64,000 bases of DNA from Shewanella ulleungensis (GTDB lineage Bacteria > Pseudomonadota > Gammaproteobacteria > Enterobacterales > Shewanellaceae). The position numbers and the translations under genes were made by a program. The stretch spans positions 124,001 to 188,000 of the forward strand of contig NZ_BMQW01000008.1 in the NCBI RefSeq assembly GCF_014648315.1, written 5' to 3'. The notes under the pieces were generated by a model. It ran no database searches and was not told where the DNA came from. It worked only from the letters and a program-made list of their open reading frames with translations. Positions 16,512-26,573 of this stretch are shown one piece after another. How positions within the stretch are numbered: the stretch's first letter is position 1; every line of letters begins with the position of its first letter.

Positions 16512-18527
16512 CACTTTCTTTACATTTTTAGCGGAAACGAGTGTGTTCCTTCCTGTTTTAAATAGCATTTTGTTGTACGCCAAACTCCCCCACAACGCCC
16601 AACCCAAAGCCGTTTCAGCTTGTTTACTATCGAGTTCTTTAGGGATTAAATGCTCACTGGCAAAGTCATACGTAAAGCTTTCTGCTGGTAATTCTGGCTG
16701 TAAAATAGTGACCTGGTTACCCTCTAATAAGCCAAAGTTTTTGTCATATTGCATCATCGCCCGCCCCTTCCAATCGCTTGGAACCTGGGTTAAATCTCGA
16801 CCTAACATTGGATAACTGTCAGACACGCCCATCAGCGACAATAATGTGGGTGCCATATCGATTTGGCTTGTCACCCGTGAGTCACGTTTAACGTCAATAC
16901 CTTCGCCTAAAATCAGCCCTGGGATCCTAAAGCGAGAAACTGGCACTAAGTCTGAACCACTGACACGGCTGTCATGATCTGCCACAACTAAAAATATTGT
17001 GTCTTTCCAATACTCTGATTTTTTTGCTTTTTTGAAAAACTCGCCCACAGCATAATCGGCATATTTTACTGCGTTATGCATGGTGTATTGTGGTTGCTCA
17101 TAAAGCTCAATCCGATTGTCTGGGAACTCAAATGGATCATGATTACTTGAGCTAAACACTAAACTAAAGAAAGGTTTACCTTGTTTATGCATTCGCGAAA
17201 ACTCTTCATCAGCTCTGAATAACAAGTCTTCGTCTGACACTCCCCAAGACGCAATAAATGCAGGATTTTTATAATCACCTTGATCAACAATATTGGTGAA
17301 ACCATTACCTAAAAAGAAACTGCGCATATTATCAAAATGACTTTCACCACCATAAATAAATTGGGTTTCATAACCATGTTGCTTTAATAAATCTGCAATC
17401 GTAAAAAAGCCTGTCTGACTCTTACCTAGCTTAACCACTGCTCGCGCTGGTGTTGGTGTAAAACCAGTAGTAATCGCTTCAATCCCTCGCACCGAGCGAG
17501 TACCTGTGGCGTAAAGGTTTTCAAAAAACCAGCCTTCCTGCGACAACTTATCGATATTGGGTGTTAACGGTAACCCACCTAAACTTCCCACAAAACGTGC
17601 CCCTAAACTCTCTTGTAAAATAATCACCAAGTTTTTAGGTTTACCACTATAACTGGCTTGATTAAACGACAATGATGGAATATCTGCTGAGGTAAATGCA
17701 CTCATGGATCGGCCACTTTCACGGCGCACAATATCAATAATTTTATCGGCAGATAGTTTGCCATACACTTTTGAAGCATCTTCTTCGTTATTCATTTGCG
17801 AAATTGCAAACATTAATGAAAACGATGAATTAAGCACTAATGAATTGACTAATGGGTCATTGGAAAACGCCACTAACGAAGGGTTTAACGGGCGGTGTCC
17901 TAAAGATGAACGCGCGCCTAATAAAGTCACGACTATGACTAATATGGTTAATACAGGGCGCCAATACCATTTTGGGTATGTAATTTGTTGCGTTAAACGG
18001 CCACCGAGCCACCAACCACCAGCTAACGTACCAATTGTGATAAGTGAAGATAAAATAAGCTCAGCTTTGCGCCCAGCCCATAACATCGATAAGACTTCTT
18101 TTGGATATATCAGATATTCAACATATAAACGGTTTGGCCTAAAACCATATTCGGCGATAAAAGACGGCGTAGACACTTCTAAAAATACCAGTACCCATAA
18201 ACCGAGCGTAAGCCACACACGTAAAATGACTAACCAGACACGGCCAACAATATGTTCACCCGAAAAAATAACAGTACCCAGTGCTGCAATGCCAAAAACC
18301 CAGCAGATAGAAGCAATATCAACCCGTAACCCCTGGCTTAAAATATAACCCCAACCTTGCGCATCGGTGACACGCTCGGCTTGCCATATCGACAAACCTA
18401 TACGGCTTAAACTCATCACGATAAGCGAAATAATGCTAAAAGCGAAAATGGCTTTGAATAAACTGGGTGAGAAGTATTGTTTTTGTGGATTATGATTAAC
18501 ACCCACACCTGAGAAGCTAGTCGTCAT
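16503..18527 (-). CDS. LTA synthase-like membrane phosphotransferase (sulfatase fold)
   Basis: 674-residue membrane protein with about five N-terminal helices (up to about residue 215) and a large periplasmic alkaline-phosphatase-superfamily domain, the layout of lipoteichoic acid synthases and the MdoB/OpgB phosphoglycerol transferases. Visible active-site parts are the metal-binding Glu of VIILQESLGARF, the nucleophile Thr in ATGTRSVRGIEA, and the metal site VVADHDSR. In a Gram-negative cell the likely job is phosphoglycerol (or similar) transfer to a periplasmic glucan or envelope glycan; this is inferred from family only. GGAG ribosome site before ATG 18527. Its 3' end overlaps the convergent Gln-rich gene by nine bases. 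Confidence 0.9.
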   Translation of the reverse strand: MTTSFSGVGVNHNPQKQYFSPSLFKAIFAFSIISLIVMSLSRIGLSIWQAERVTDAQGWGYILSQGLRVDIASICWVFGIAALGTVIFSGEHIVGRVWLVILRVWLTLGLWVLVFLEVSTPSFIAEYGFRPNRLYVEYLIYPKEVLSMLWAGRKAELILSSLITIGTLAGGWWLGGRLTQQITYPKWYWRPVLTILVIVVTLLGARSSLGHRPLNPSLVAFSNDPLVNSLVLNSSFSLMFAISQMNNEEDASKVYGKLSADKIIDIVRRESGRSMSAFTSADIPSLSFNQASYSGKPKNLVIILQESLGARFVGSLGGLPLTPNIDKLSQEGWFFENLYATGTRSVRGIEAITTGFTPTPARAVVKLGKSQTGFFTIADLLKQHGYETQFIYGGESHFDNMRSFFLGNGFTNIVDQGDYKNPAFIASWGVSDEDLLFRADEEFSRMHKQGKPFFSLVFSSSNHDPFEFPDNRIELYEQPQYTMHNAVKYADYAVGEFFKKAKKSEYWKDTIFLVVADHDSRVSGSDLVPVSRFRIPGLILGEGIDVKRDSRVTSQIDMAPTLLSLMGVSDSYPMLGRDLTQVPSDWKGRAMMQYDKNFGLLEGNQVTILQPELPAESFTYDFASEHLIPKELDSKQAETALGWALWGSLAYNKMLFKTGRNTLVSAKNVKKVSR

Positions 18528-18931
18528 TTAGACTCCATTATTATTATTTTTTATGCTCTTAACCAAATTTTGTGCGCAAAAAGCTAACCCTAAATAACAA
18601 TGGTTATTAGGAAAATCTCATCAGCGACTATTAAAAAGGCAAAAACGTTAACAGTACCAACAACTTTATTTTTAACGGCAAAACAAGTTCATTTTTATCG
18701 TTAAAAAAGTCTACTGGGTAAATTTCAATATTTTTATGTATTTCAATTGCTAAAAAGAATGTGACCCTTTTTAACGATATACTCATAAAAAATTGGCACC
18801 AAAAGTAGTTAAACTTAAGACTTACGTTTAGGTAAAAAGTTCACTCTCAAGGCCGTTTTATTAACATTTATTTTACATTTGAGCTGGGGCTGGTTTTATT
18901 TTAAATACCATGGTTTGCGCCTATAAGTGAC
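18528..18931. other. Intergenic region, AT-rich
   Basis: 404 bases between the sulfatase-fold gene start and the stop of the histidine kinase gene (both on the minus strand). It must hold the promoter of the former. I see no coding frame, repeat or convincing terminator hairpin. Confidence 0.6.
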
Positions 18932-20359
18932 TTAATCTACATTGGGAATGTGAACAGTAAACTTAATCCGGTCTTCTGCCATTAACCCAAAACTAAATAC
19001 AAAACCATTTACCTTGGCGATATTTTCCACAATCGCCAAGCCTAATCCATGACGCTCGGTATTAGTACGCGACTGTTCAGCCTGGAATAACGGTTGAGTT
19101 AGGCGCTCTAAATCATCGGTTTTTAAACTGGTTAGAAGTTGATTTTCTACACTCAGGGTTACGCCGTTAGCGTCACTGCTTAATCGAACGGTTATTACCG
19201 ACTTTGGTGGACTGTAATACAACGCGTTATCAAATAAATTAGTAAGAATAAGATGTAATGAAAACTCATCGACCAAAACACTGCTATTACGCAGATAATT
19301 TTCCACCTGCATACGCTCAGTTATGGTGTTGTACTTAAATGTTAAGGCTTCAATAATTCGATCGACTAAATCGGTAACATCAAGCTGCTGTCGATGCAGA
19401 TGCATATTTTCAGACGAAGCTTGCTGCAGCAGTAATAAGTTACTCACAATGGTCTTCATCCGCAGACTAATATTAAGCACATCTTGTTTATAAGTATCAC
19501 CAATACGCTGATCATCCGGGTAGCGAATATAAATCTCACTTAAACTAATAAGCTCACTAATGGGTGTTTTCAGTTCATGGGCAATATCGGCGGTGATCCG
19601 CTTTTCAGTTTGCAAATATTGCTGGCTAATTTTAACGAACTTATTCAATTCATTACGTATCGGTTCAATCTCAAGATAACGCTCAGACTCAGTTGATAAC
19701 GGAATATATTTTTGGGTGACATCAACACTTTTTAATGCGTTATTAAGTTCATTTAACGGCACTAAACCCCGAGATATCACCTTGACCACCGCCCAGCGCA
19801 TCAACACAATTACCAGTAACAAACCAATGGCTAAACTGGAATCAATTATCACCAAAATTTGAGTTAAATCTTCAGAACTAATTGCCACGGTTAACCACAT
19901 TGGCTCAACCGAGTACCCCACCACATTACGTAATGCATTTGGCACTTGAGGTTCAAAATATGACACCATTGCACGCCCTGAACGGCCGTCGGGTAATTCT
20001 ACGTCAGCAAAAACAGCACTATTAATTGGTATGTCTTTTTTGAGTAAATCAATACCCGGAAAATGACCCAACGACTCCGAACGCTCAAATACGGCATCAC
20101 CTTGCCATAGTTGAAAAAAGCTGGCTTTAGTTGAGGTGCCAAATTCAGGCATAAATTCGCCCGCAAAATCAAACTCAGTACCTTCAGGGGTTACTTTTAC
20201 TAACGTTTTTAAATAATTAGATTTATCAGTGAGTGCATTATCAAACTCAACATCAACCCAATTATCGATACTGATATCAATCGCCAAAAATACAATAATT
20301 AAAATTGCTGTCACCACGTAGGTCATGGTGTTCATTAGTTTAGTCGTTAATGACTTCAT
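18932..20359 (-). CDS. Sensor histidine kinase, PhoQ/QseC/CarS-like
   Basis: Membrane sensor kinase of 475 residues. Two helices (about 12-32 and 172-192) enclose a periplasmic sensor region of about 140 residues; then a HAMP-like linker, the H-box IAHELKTPISEL with the phospho-acceptor His, the N-box NLFDNALYYS, and the G-box GLGLAIVENIAK. It overlaps the response regulator by four bases (ATGA) and is last in the operon eptA-dgkA-regulator-kinase. Context points to sensing of envelope stress or cationic peptides, as for the CarRS/VprAB systems of Vibrio, but the signal is inferred. Confidence 0.92.
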   Translation of the reverse strand: MKSLTTKLMNTMTYVVTAILIIVFLAIDISIDNWVDVEFDNALTDKSNYLKTLVKVTPEGTEFDFAGEFMPEFGTSTKASFFQLWQGDAVFERSESLGHFPGIDLLKKDIPINSAVFADVELPDGRSGRAMVSYFEPQVPNALRNVVGYSVEPMWLTVAISSEDLTQILVIIDSSLAIGLLLVIVLMRWAVVKVISRGLVPLNELNNALKSVDVTQKYIPLSTESERYLEIEPIRNELNKFVKISQQYLQTEKRITADIAHELKTPISELISLSEIYIRYPDDQRIGDTYKQDVLNISLRMKTIVSNLLLLQQASSENMHLHRQQLDVTDLVDRIIEALTFKYNTITERMQVENYLRNSSVLVDEFSLHLILTNLFDNALYYSPPKSVITVRLSSDANGVTLSVENQLLTSLKTDDLERLTQPLFQAEQSRTNTERHGLGLAIVENIAKVNGFVFSFGLMAEDRIKFTVHIPNVD

Positions 20360-21033
20360 GCTTGAACATCCACAAAATACCCAAAACCACGCTTATTTTT
20401 AATCGGTAACATTGCCCCTACAGCTTTGGCTTTTTTACGCACCGACGATAAATGCGCTTCAATCGTATTTTTAGATAAGTGATTAAACGATCCCACCACT
20501 GCCTCGCTGATTTGTTCAGGATTTAACACTTGTTTAGGGTTGTTAAATAAGTATTCCACTATCTTAAATTCGTTTTTAGTCAGATCGATAAAATGACCAT
20601 TAACCCGCAAAGACTTATTGCTACTATCAAGCACAAAATCGGCGATGCTAATTGTTTTTGCTTGTTGATTTAACTCACCACGGCGCCCCATGGTAATTAA
20701 TCGGGCCTGGAGCTCATCAAACGAAAATGGTTTGGTTAAATAGTCATCCGCGCCAGACAATAATCCGTTAACGCGGTCTTCCGCCTGAGATTTAGCCGAT
20801 AAAATAATGACCTTAGCTTGATTACCTAGCTTACGGATACTTTTCAATAAGCTAATGCCATCGACATTAGGCAGCATTAAATCCAAAATAATAAAGTCAT
20901 ATTGATTGGTGAGCGCCATGCTCAAGCCTTCAGAACCGTCACCGGTTTCATCAACGGTATAACCCAAATGGTCTAACCCAACCCGAATACCACGGCGAAG
21001 TGCCTCAGAGTCTTCAATTAACAACACTTTCAT
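20356..21033 (-). CDS. OmpR-family response regulator
   Basis: 225-residue transcription regulator: receiver domain (1-120) with acidic pocket DSE-type LLIEDSEA, phospho-acceptor Asp in IILDLMLPNVDG, conserved Lys in DDYLTKPFSF, and a C-terminal winged-helix DNA-binding domain ending in KNKRGFGYFV. AAGGATG ribosome site. Sits between dgkA (83 bases upstream in transcription) and the kinase, and most likely controls its own operon, including eptA. PhoP/QseB/CarR are the closest named types; which one cannot be told by eye. Confidence 0.94.
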   Translation of the reverse strand: MKVLLIEDSEALRRGIRVGLDHLGYTVDETGDGSEGLSMALTNQYDFIILDLMLPNVDGISLLKSIRKLGNQAKVIILSAKSQAEDRVNGLLSGADDYLTKPFSFDELQARLITMGRRGELNQQAKTISIADFVLDSSNKSLRVNGHFIDLTKNEFKIVEYLFNNPKQVLNPEQISEAVVGSFNHLSKNTIEAHLSSVRKKAKAVGAMLPIKNKRGFGYFVDVQA

Positions 21034-21116
21034 TGAGCATCCTTTATCATTTTTATGCTTTATCCATGAAACTAACCACTATTTTGGCACATCGGTGTTC
21101 AGCCGTTACGAATAGT

Positions 21117-21527
21117 TTATGGCCATAAAACCGCCCACCAAATAATCGCAGCCATCAGCATGCTCACAAACACAAACGCTGATGAGATGTCCTTGGCCAA
21201 ACCTGATAACGTATGAAACTCAAGGCCAATTCGATCGACAACGACCTCTATAGCAGTGTTAACCAGTTCGGCAAACAATACAAACAGTAGCGCTAAAACC
21301 AACATAGTAGTTTGTAGTGCTGTGATATTTGCCATACATGCAAACACTGTCAATGGCACAAACAGCATCAACTCTTGTTGAAAAGCCGCCTCGTTACGAC
21401 ACATCCACTTTAAGCCGTTAAAGGTATGTTTACAGGTATATAGTAAGCGCATTAGCCCTTGGCGCTTAACCACTATTTTAGGCGATTCAGTTGATTGAGC
21501 TTTATTTGCCGAGCTTGATGATGTCAT
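21117..21527 (-). CDS. dgkA: Diacylglycerol kinase
   Basis: Small membrane enzyme that phosphorylates diacylglycerol to phosphatidic acid. 136 residues with three helices. Motifs: RNEAAFQQEL, the catalytic ELVNTAIEVVVDRIG with active-site Glu, and AKDISSAFVFVS. An N-terminal extension of about 20 residues precedes the core. It starts nine bases after the eptA stop with an AGGA ribosome site, so it is translated from the same mRNA. EptA releases diacylglycerol when it takes phosphoethanolamine from phosphatidylethanolamine, so a linked kinase makes metabolic sense. Confidence 0.96.
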   Translation of the reverse strand: MTSSSSANKAQSTESPKIVVKRQGLMRLLYTCKHTFNGLKWMCRNEAAFQQELMLFVPLTVFACMANITALQTTMLVLALLFVLFAELVNTAIEVVVDRIGLEFHTLSGLAKDISSAFVFVSMLMAAIIWWAVLWP

Positions 21528-21536
21528 GGAGCGTTC

Positions 21537-23228
21537 CTAATTCAATTTACAGTTGCTGGTGATATCTAATTTAGCATCACGCACCGAGGTATTTACGCCA
21601 TAGAGGCCTAGCAAGCTGTGAAACAAGTTGTCGTGTGAGTAGCTTGCTGTTTGGGCATGCTCGGCAATACATTCACGGTCGACACCTTTTGCTTGGGTAT
21701 AATCTTGCGGCAACCACATAAACCAAGGCACATGTGTTTGCTGGCTAGGCGCAATGCTGTAAGGCGTGCCGTGTAAGTACATGCCGCTTTCACCTAATGA
21801 TTCACCATGATCAGAAAGGTAAACTAATGCCACGTTATATTTATCTTGATATTGCTCGAGTACCTTAATGGTTTGAGCCAACACAAAATCGGTATAGGCA
21901 ATGGTATTGTCGTATACGTTGATGATCTCTTGGTCACTGCAATTTTCAATATCGCTGCGGCTACATGCTGGTGTAAATGATGCTTTATCCGCAGGGTAAC
22001 GTTGCCAGTAAGTTGGCCCATGGCTGCCAATAGTATGTAACGCAATCAATTGGTTCGCTAACCCTTTACTCGACGTTGTACTAGCCAGAGCATCTTGTTG
22101 TAATTTTTGGTTCAGTTTTTCAACTAAAATCTCGTCGTAGCAACTTAAGCCATCACACAATGGGTTGTTTTCGCTAGGTGAAATATCAATTTTGTTAATC
22201 CGCGCGCCAACCGCTTTGTCGCCACCATCATTGTCAAACCAGGTCACTTCAACGCCTGCTGCTTTGATGACATCAAGCACATTATTTTGCGCATCGGCGG
22301 TTTCACGGTTGTAAGTGTTGTGCGTTAAATTTGAAAACATACAAGGCAGTGAATGCGCCGTAGCGGTGCCACACGACGACACATCTTGTAGCGCGATAAT
22401 ACCTAGGTTTTCAGTGTATGGGTTGGTATTACGCTGATAACCGTTATAAGCCATATTTTGTGCACGTGCGGTTTCGCCGACCACCAATACCATTAAGGTT
22501 GGTTTGTTATTGGCCGTTGGCACCAGTTGCGCATCGTCACCGATAGGGTTAAAGGTCAGTTTTTCTGTAAAATAGCGTTGCTTAACAAACTTAGCGGTAT
22601 TGTAGATATGTGCCGGAATAATCATCTTGTTAAGGTACTTATTATTACGACCTACTGATGCGTAATCCTTGTAAAAAAACACAATCATTGCACCAATAAC
22701 GGCCAAACCTAATACCACAAAGCCAACGCGACGAAATACGGTTTTAGCCACCGAAGCGCGATCAGTTACATTCGTGCTCAATAACCAAATCGATGGCAAT
22801 ACGCCAAACACCAACACATAACCTACTGAGTAGGCATTAATGTATGAGTATGCCTCGCCAGAGTTAGTCTCAAAAATATTTTCAATCATGCTGTAATCAA
22901 TCATCACGTTGTACTTGAGCATCGCGTACATCGCCGCAGATGAGGTCAGCAGTAACACAACCATAACGGGCTTAAACACAAATCTAAACGTAAATAAACT
23001 GAAAATAACCATAAAGCAGCCACTGAGCAAAATAGCTGGAGAGAGCGAAAATAGCACATGGCCCTCTGTCGATAATTGGTAAATTTTACGAATAATAGGG
23101 AAGTTTAATACCAGGCCAAAATACACCGCAATAATGAGCGTCATCGCTTCATAACTGATGCTTTTGGGGGTAATGCGTGAAAGTGTTTGGGTTAATAATT
23201 TCAAAATTGCCACTCGCGTTAAACTCAA
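21537..23228 (-). CDS. eptA: Lipid A phosphoethanolamine transferase, EptA/MCR type
   Basis: Inner-membrane enzyme that transfers phosphoethanolamine from phosphatidylethanolamine to lipid A, lowering the negative charge and raising resistance to cationic peptides. 563 residues: five N-terminal helices (to about residue 200) and a periplasmic sulfatase-fold domain. Catalytic parts seen: VVGETARAQNM (metal Glu), SCGTATAHSLPCMFS (nucleophile Thr), HTIGSHGPTYWQRYP, and YLSDHGESLGE (metal Asp-His). Paired Cys residues around CDGLSCYDE and ACSRSDIENCS match family disulfides. The annotated start is a TTG at 23228 without a strong ribosome site, so the first residues are uncertain. First gene of an operon with dgkA and a two-component pair. 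Confidence 0.95.
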   Translation of the reverse strand: MSLTRVAILKLLTQTLSRITPKSISYEAMTLIIAVYFGLVLNFPIIRKIYQLSTEGHVLFSLSPAILLSGCFMVIFSLFTFRFVFKPVMVVLLLTSSAAMYAMLKYNVMIDYSMIENIFETNSGEAYSYINAYSVGYVLVFGVLPSIWLLSTNVTDRASVAKTVFRRVGFVVLGLAVIGAMIVFFYKDYASVGRNNKYLNKMIIPAHIYNTAKFVKQRYFTEKLTFNPIGDDAQLVPTANNKPTLMVLVVGETARAQNMAYNGYQRNTNPYTENLGIIALQDVSSCGTATAHSLPCMFSNLTHNTYNRETADAQNNVLDVIKAAGVEVTWFDNDGGDKAVGARINKIDISPSENNPLCDGLSCYDEILVEKLNQKLQQDALASTTSSKGLANQLIALHTIGSHGPTYWQRYPADKASFTPACSRSDIENCSDQEIINVYDNTIAYTDFVLAQTIKVLEQYQDKYNVALVYLSDHGESLGESGMYLHGTPYSIAPSQQTHVPWFMWLPQDYTQAKGVDRECIAEHAQTASYSHDNLFHSLLGLYGVNTSVRDAKLDITSNCKLN

Positions 23229-23318
23229 CTGGCGCTGATATTCAACTAAAACACTTAAGATCCACTGAATAAAAACTGAATTATTGCTGACTGTAGAAGT
23301 TCAGTTTTCTAAGGCAAT

Positions 23319-23350
23319 AAAAAAGCCCCTGCATAGCAATGCAAGGGCTT
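23319..23350 (-). terminator. Intrinsic terminator of tex
   Basis: Stem AAGCCC / GGGCTT extended by TGCAT / ATGCA with one mismatch, and an A-run on the plus strand that becomes the T-run on the minus strand. It lies about 50 bases after the tex stop. Confidence 0.85.
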
Positions 23351-23398
23351 ATTAATCAATAGCTTAATTCAGCTCAATCTTGTGTAAGCATAGGCAAA

Positions 23399-25759
23399 TT
23401 ATTTCTTAAGTTTGGCAAAGGCATCAGCAAAGGCATTACCCATCGCTGCATTCTGAGCGGGTTTTGCAGGTTTATTAGCCTGTTTTTGCGGTACTGCTGA
23501 CTTAGGTTTACCACTATTAGGTTTACCACTAAATGAAGTCTTCTGTGAACCCGATTTTGCTTGGCCCATTTTGGCAGGTGTAGGCTTTTCATCAAGGCGC
23601 ATACTTAAGGCAATGCGGCGACGCTCAACGTCCACTTCCATCACCTTCACTTTCACCACATCGCCAGCTTTCACCACGGTATGAGGGTCGCTAACAAACT
23701 TGTCGGTTAACGATGAAATATGCACTAAACCATCTTGATGCACACCCACATCGACAAAAGCACCAAAGTTAGTCACGTTAGTGACCACACCTTCTAAAAT
23801 CATTTCAAGCTTGAGGTCTTTTAACTCCTCAACGCCGTCTTTAAAGTTAGCCGTTTTAAACTCACCACGCGGATCACGACCTGGCTTATCTAACTCAGCC
23901 AAAATATCGTTAATGGTTGGCACACCAAAAGTATCAGTGACAAAGTCAGCGGCATTGATGTCGCGCAATAAATCTGTGTTACCAATAAGCTGTGCAACCG
24001 GATGTTGTTTCGCTGCGGCAATGGCTTCAACTAAACTGTAAGCCTCAGGGTGAACCGATGATGCATCAAGCGGGTTGTCGCCATTGCGGATACGTAAAAA
24101 ACCTGCTGCTTGCTCAAATGCCTTTGGCCCAACGCGCGGCACACTCAATACTTGCTTACGGTTAGTAAACTGGCCATTGGCGTCACGGTAATCAACAATG
24201 TTTTTCGCGAGGGTTTTATTTAACCCCGCTACTTGAGTCAATAACGGCGCAGACGCCATATTTAAATCCACACCCACACCGTTTACACAGTCTTCGACGA
24301 CCGCTTCAAGTGACTGTGACAACATACTTTGGCTAACATCATGCTGATATTGACCGACACCAATCGCTTTAGGTTCAATTTTAACCAGTTCGGCTAAAGG
24401 GTCTTGTAAACGACGTGCAATCGATACGGCACCGCGAATAGACACATCTAAGTCAGGAAATTCATTAGCGGCAAACTCTGATGCTGAATAAACAGATGCA
24501 CCCGCTTCGCTCACAATAACTTTAGTTAAATTAGGTTGCGATTCTTTTACTGCTGCAATGAGCTCACCAGTTAATTTATCTGTTTCACGCGAGCCTGTAC
24601 CATTACCAATAGCAATAATCTCGACCTTATGCATCGCCACTAAGTTACTTAAGGTACGAATTGATTTATCCCATAAGTTTTGCGGTGCATGCGGAAAAAT
24701 AGTGGTATGCGCGACCAGCTTGCCAGTGTTATCAACAATCGCTACTTTAACGCCTGTACGGATCCCAGGATCTAGGCCCATGGTGGCTTTCGCACCAGCT
24801 GGCGCCGCCATTAATAAATCACCCAAATTGCGAGCAAACACTTTAATGGCTTCTTCTTCAGCACTTTCGCGCATCTTAGAAATAAACTCAGTTTCCATTT
24901 GCAAGGCCACTTTAATTCGCCATGTTGAGGTCACTACAGTCTTTAACCAGGTATCCACACTAGAATCAGTTAACACTAACTTAAAATGATCGCTAATAAT
25001 CACTTCGCAATAGCTGCCTTGGCTAGCTTCTGTGTCAGGATCGGCATTCATCGATAAACTGAGTACACCTTCATTGCGACCACGCAGCATGGCTAAGGCG
25101 CGGTGCGATGGGATTTTACTCATTAGCTCATTGTGTTCAAAATAGTCGCGGAACTTAGCGCCTTCTTTTTCTTTACCTTTCACCATACGGCTCTCAAGCA
25201 CCGCTTGCTGGCTTAAGTGCTGGCGAACTTTACGTAATAGCTCTGCATCTTCAGCAAAACGTTCCATTAATATATAACGTGCACCGTCTAATACTGCTTT
25301 AGCATCGGCAAAACCGGCTTCTGGATTTAAAAACGCTTCAGCTTTACTGTCTATGTCCAATGTGCGGTCAGCTAATACGGCATCAACCAATGGTTCAATG
25401 CCCGCTTCAATTGCAATTTGACCTTTAGTACGGCGCTTAGGTTTATAAGGCAGATATAAATCTTCAAGGCGGGTTTTACTGTCGGCTTCATTAATGGCTT
25501 GAGCCAATGCAGGTGTTAGCTTTCCCTGTGCCTCAATACTCGACAACACCACCTGGCGGCGATCATGTAATTCACGCAAATAACCTAGGCGAGAAAACAA
25601 ATTACGCAACTGAGTGTCATCTAAGCCACCGGTGGCTTCTTTACGGTAGCGGGCCACAAACGGTACTGTTGCACCATCATCTAAAAGCGCTATGGTCGCA
25701 GTGACCTGTTGCTCACGAACGTTAAGCTCTTGAGCGATAATCTGGGCAATATTATGCAT
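23399..25759 (-). CDS. tex: Tex/YhgF RNA-binding transcription accessory protein
   Basis: Conserved nucleic-acid-binding protein with roles in transcription and RNA handling. 786 residues: N-terminal Tex domain with [15 protein letters not shown], a YqgF-type RNase H-like fold ([16 protein letters not shown]), a helix-hairpin-helix region ([28 protein letters not shown]), and a C-terminal S1 domain ([27 protein letters not shown]). A low-complexity Lys/Pro/Ala tail follows. All domains are in standard order and full length. Divergent from greB, as in many gammaproteobacteria. Confidence 0.97.
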   Translation of the reverse strand: MHNIAQIIAQELNVREQQVTATIALLDDGATVPFVARYRKEATGGLDDTQLRNLFSRLGYLRELHDRRQVVLSSIEAQGKLTPALAQAINEADSKTRLEDLYLPYKPKRRTKGQIAIEAGIEPLVDAVLADRTLDIDSKAEAFLNPEAGFADAKAVLDGARYILMERFAEDAELLRKVRQHLSQQAVLESRMVKGKEKEGAKFRDYFEHNELMSKIPSHRALAMLRGRNEGVLSLSMNADPDTEASQGSYCEVIISDHFKLVLTDSSVDTWLKTVVTSTWRIKVALQMETEFISKMRESAEEEAIKVFARNLGDLLMAAPAGAKATMGLDPGIRTGVKVAIVDNTGKLVAHTTIFPHAPQNLWDKSIRTLSNLVAMHKVEIIAIGNGTGSRETDKLTGELIAAVKESQPNLTKVIVSEAGASVYSASEFAANEFPDLDVSIRGAVSIARRLQDPLAELVKIEPKAIGVGQYQHDVSQSMLSQSLEAVVEDCVNGVGVDLNMASAPLLTQVAGLNKTLAKNIVDYRDANGQFTNRKQVLSVPRVGPKAFEQAAGFLRIRNGDNPLDASSVHPEAYSLVEAIAAAKQHPVAQLIGNTDLLRDINAADFVTDTFGVPTINDILAELDKPGRDPRGEFKTANFKDGVEELKDLKLEMILEGVVTNVTNFGAFVDVGVHQDGLVHISSLTDKFVSDPHTVVKAGDVVKVKVMEVDVERRRIALSMRLDEKPTPAKMGQAKSGSQKTSFSGKPNSGKPKSAVPQKQANKPAKPAQNAAMGNAFADAFAKLKK

Positions 25760-25949
25760 AGTTGTTCGAATTCGGCATGGATTAAAATAAAATTATGCCA
25801 AAGATACCATAAAGACTACTAATTCGCTGCTAGTACGAAAAGCTTTATGATCCTTAGCAAAGAACAGACAATGCACAGCCTACATACTGATGATATGATT
25901 CACGCAAATACTGTCTTAAAAATGATACACAGATAAAAGAGTAGCAAAA

Positions 25950-26429
25950 GTGAAAACCAAGCTAATTACCCTCGAAGGTTACAACAAACTCAGACTTGAG
26001 CACGATTACTTGTGGAAAGAACAACGCCCTGAAATCACTAAAATTGTAACCTGGGCTGCCAGTCTTGGAGACCGCTCAGAAAACGCCGATTACACCTTCA
26101 ACAAGCGTTTATTAAGGCAAATAGACCGTCGTGTTCGCTATTTACGCAAATTACTGCCCGACTTAAAAATTGTTTACTACGCACCAGAGCAAGAAGGCAA
26201 AGTCTTTTTTGGTGCCGTGGTTGAAATTGAAAACGATGCTGGCGACATCAAAACCTTTAAAATTGTCGGCCCAGAAGAAATCTACGACGAACGCAAAGAT
26301 TACATCTCTATCGACTCCCCAATGGCGCGCGCACTTCTCAAAAAAGAAGTCGATGACGAAGCCGTCGTCAGCACACCTCAAGGCGATAAAACCTGGTACA
26401 TTAATAAAATTACCTATACCAAAGACTAA
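25950..26429 (+). CDS. greB: Transcription elongation factor GreB
   Basis: Rescues backtracked RNA polymerase by stimulating cleavage of the nascent RNA. 159 residues: N-terminal coiled coil with the tip acidic stretch WAASLGDRSENADYTFNK, and C-terminal FKBP-like domain (GKVFFGAVVEIEND). KTKLITLEGYNKLRLEHDYLW is the GreB-type start and the basic RRVRYLRKLL region favours GreB over GreA. The start codon is GTG 25950, with weak spacing to a GAG site. The gene is divergent from tex, 190 bases between starts. Confidence 0.96.
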   Translation: MKTKLITLEGYNKLRLEHDYLWKEQRPEITKIVTWAASLGDRSENADYTFNKRLLRQIDRRVRYLRKLLPDLKIVYYAPEQEGKVFFGAVVEIENDAGDIKTFKIVGPEEIYDERKDYISIDSPMARALLKKEVDDEAVVSTPQGDKTWYINKITYTKD

Positions 26430-26499
26430 AAGTACTTTAGTGTTCCCCAACCGATAACTGATAATTATCAGTTGGTTAAAAAAATTTTAAGTACTTACC
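26428..26499. repeat. Nested inverted repeats after greB
   Basis: An 18-base perfect palindrome (AACTGATAATTATCAGTT, 26456-26473) extended by AACC/GGTT, all enclosed by two copies of the palindromic octamer AAGTACTT (26430-26437 and 26489-26496). The inner hairpin is followed by an A-run, not a T-run, so it is not a standard terminator for greB on the plus strand. It may be a 3' processing hairpin or a protein-binding site. Confidence 0.6.
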
Positions 26500-26573
26500 A
26501 TTAACACATCATTCCAGATGACTGCGTTTATCAAGATACTTTTATCGCTTTGCATTCCTAAATAGGTGTCAGT

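Noticed and set aside
17704..18348. A 214-codon plus-strand frame inside the sulfatase-fold gene
   Set aside because: It is antisense to a clear membrane-enzyme gene, low in sensible motifs, and has no ribosome site or family resemblance.
24558..24989. A 143-codon plus-strand frame inside tex
   Set aside because: It mirrors conserved Tex coding sequence on the other strand. No protein features support it.
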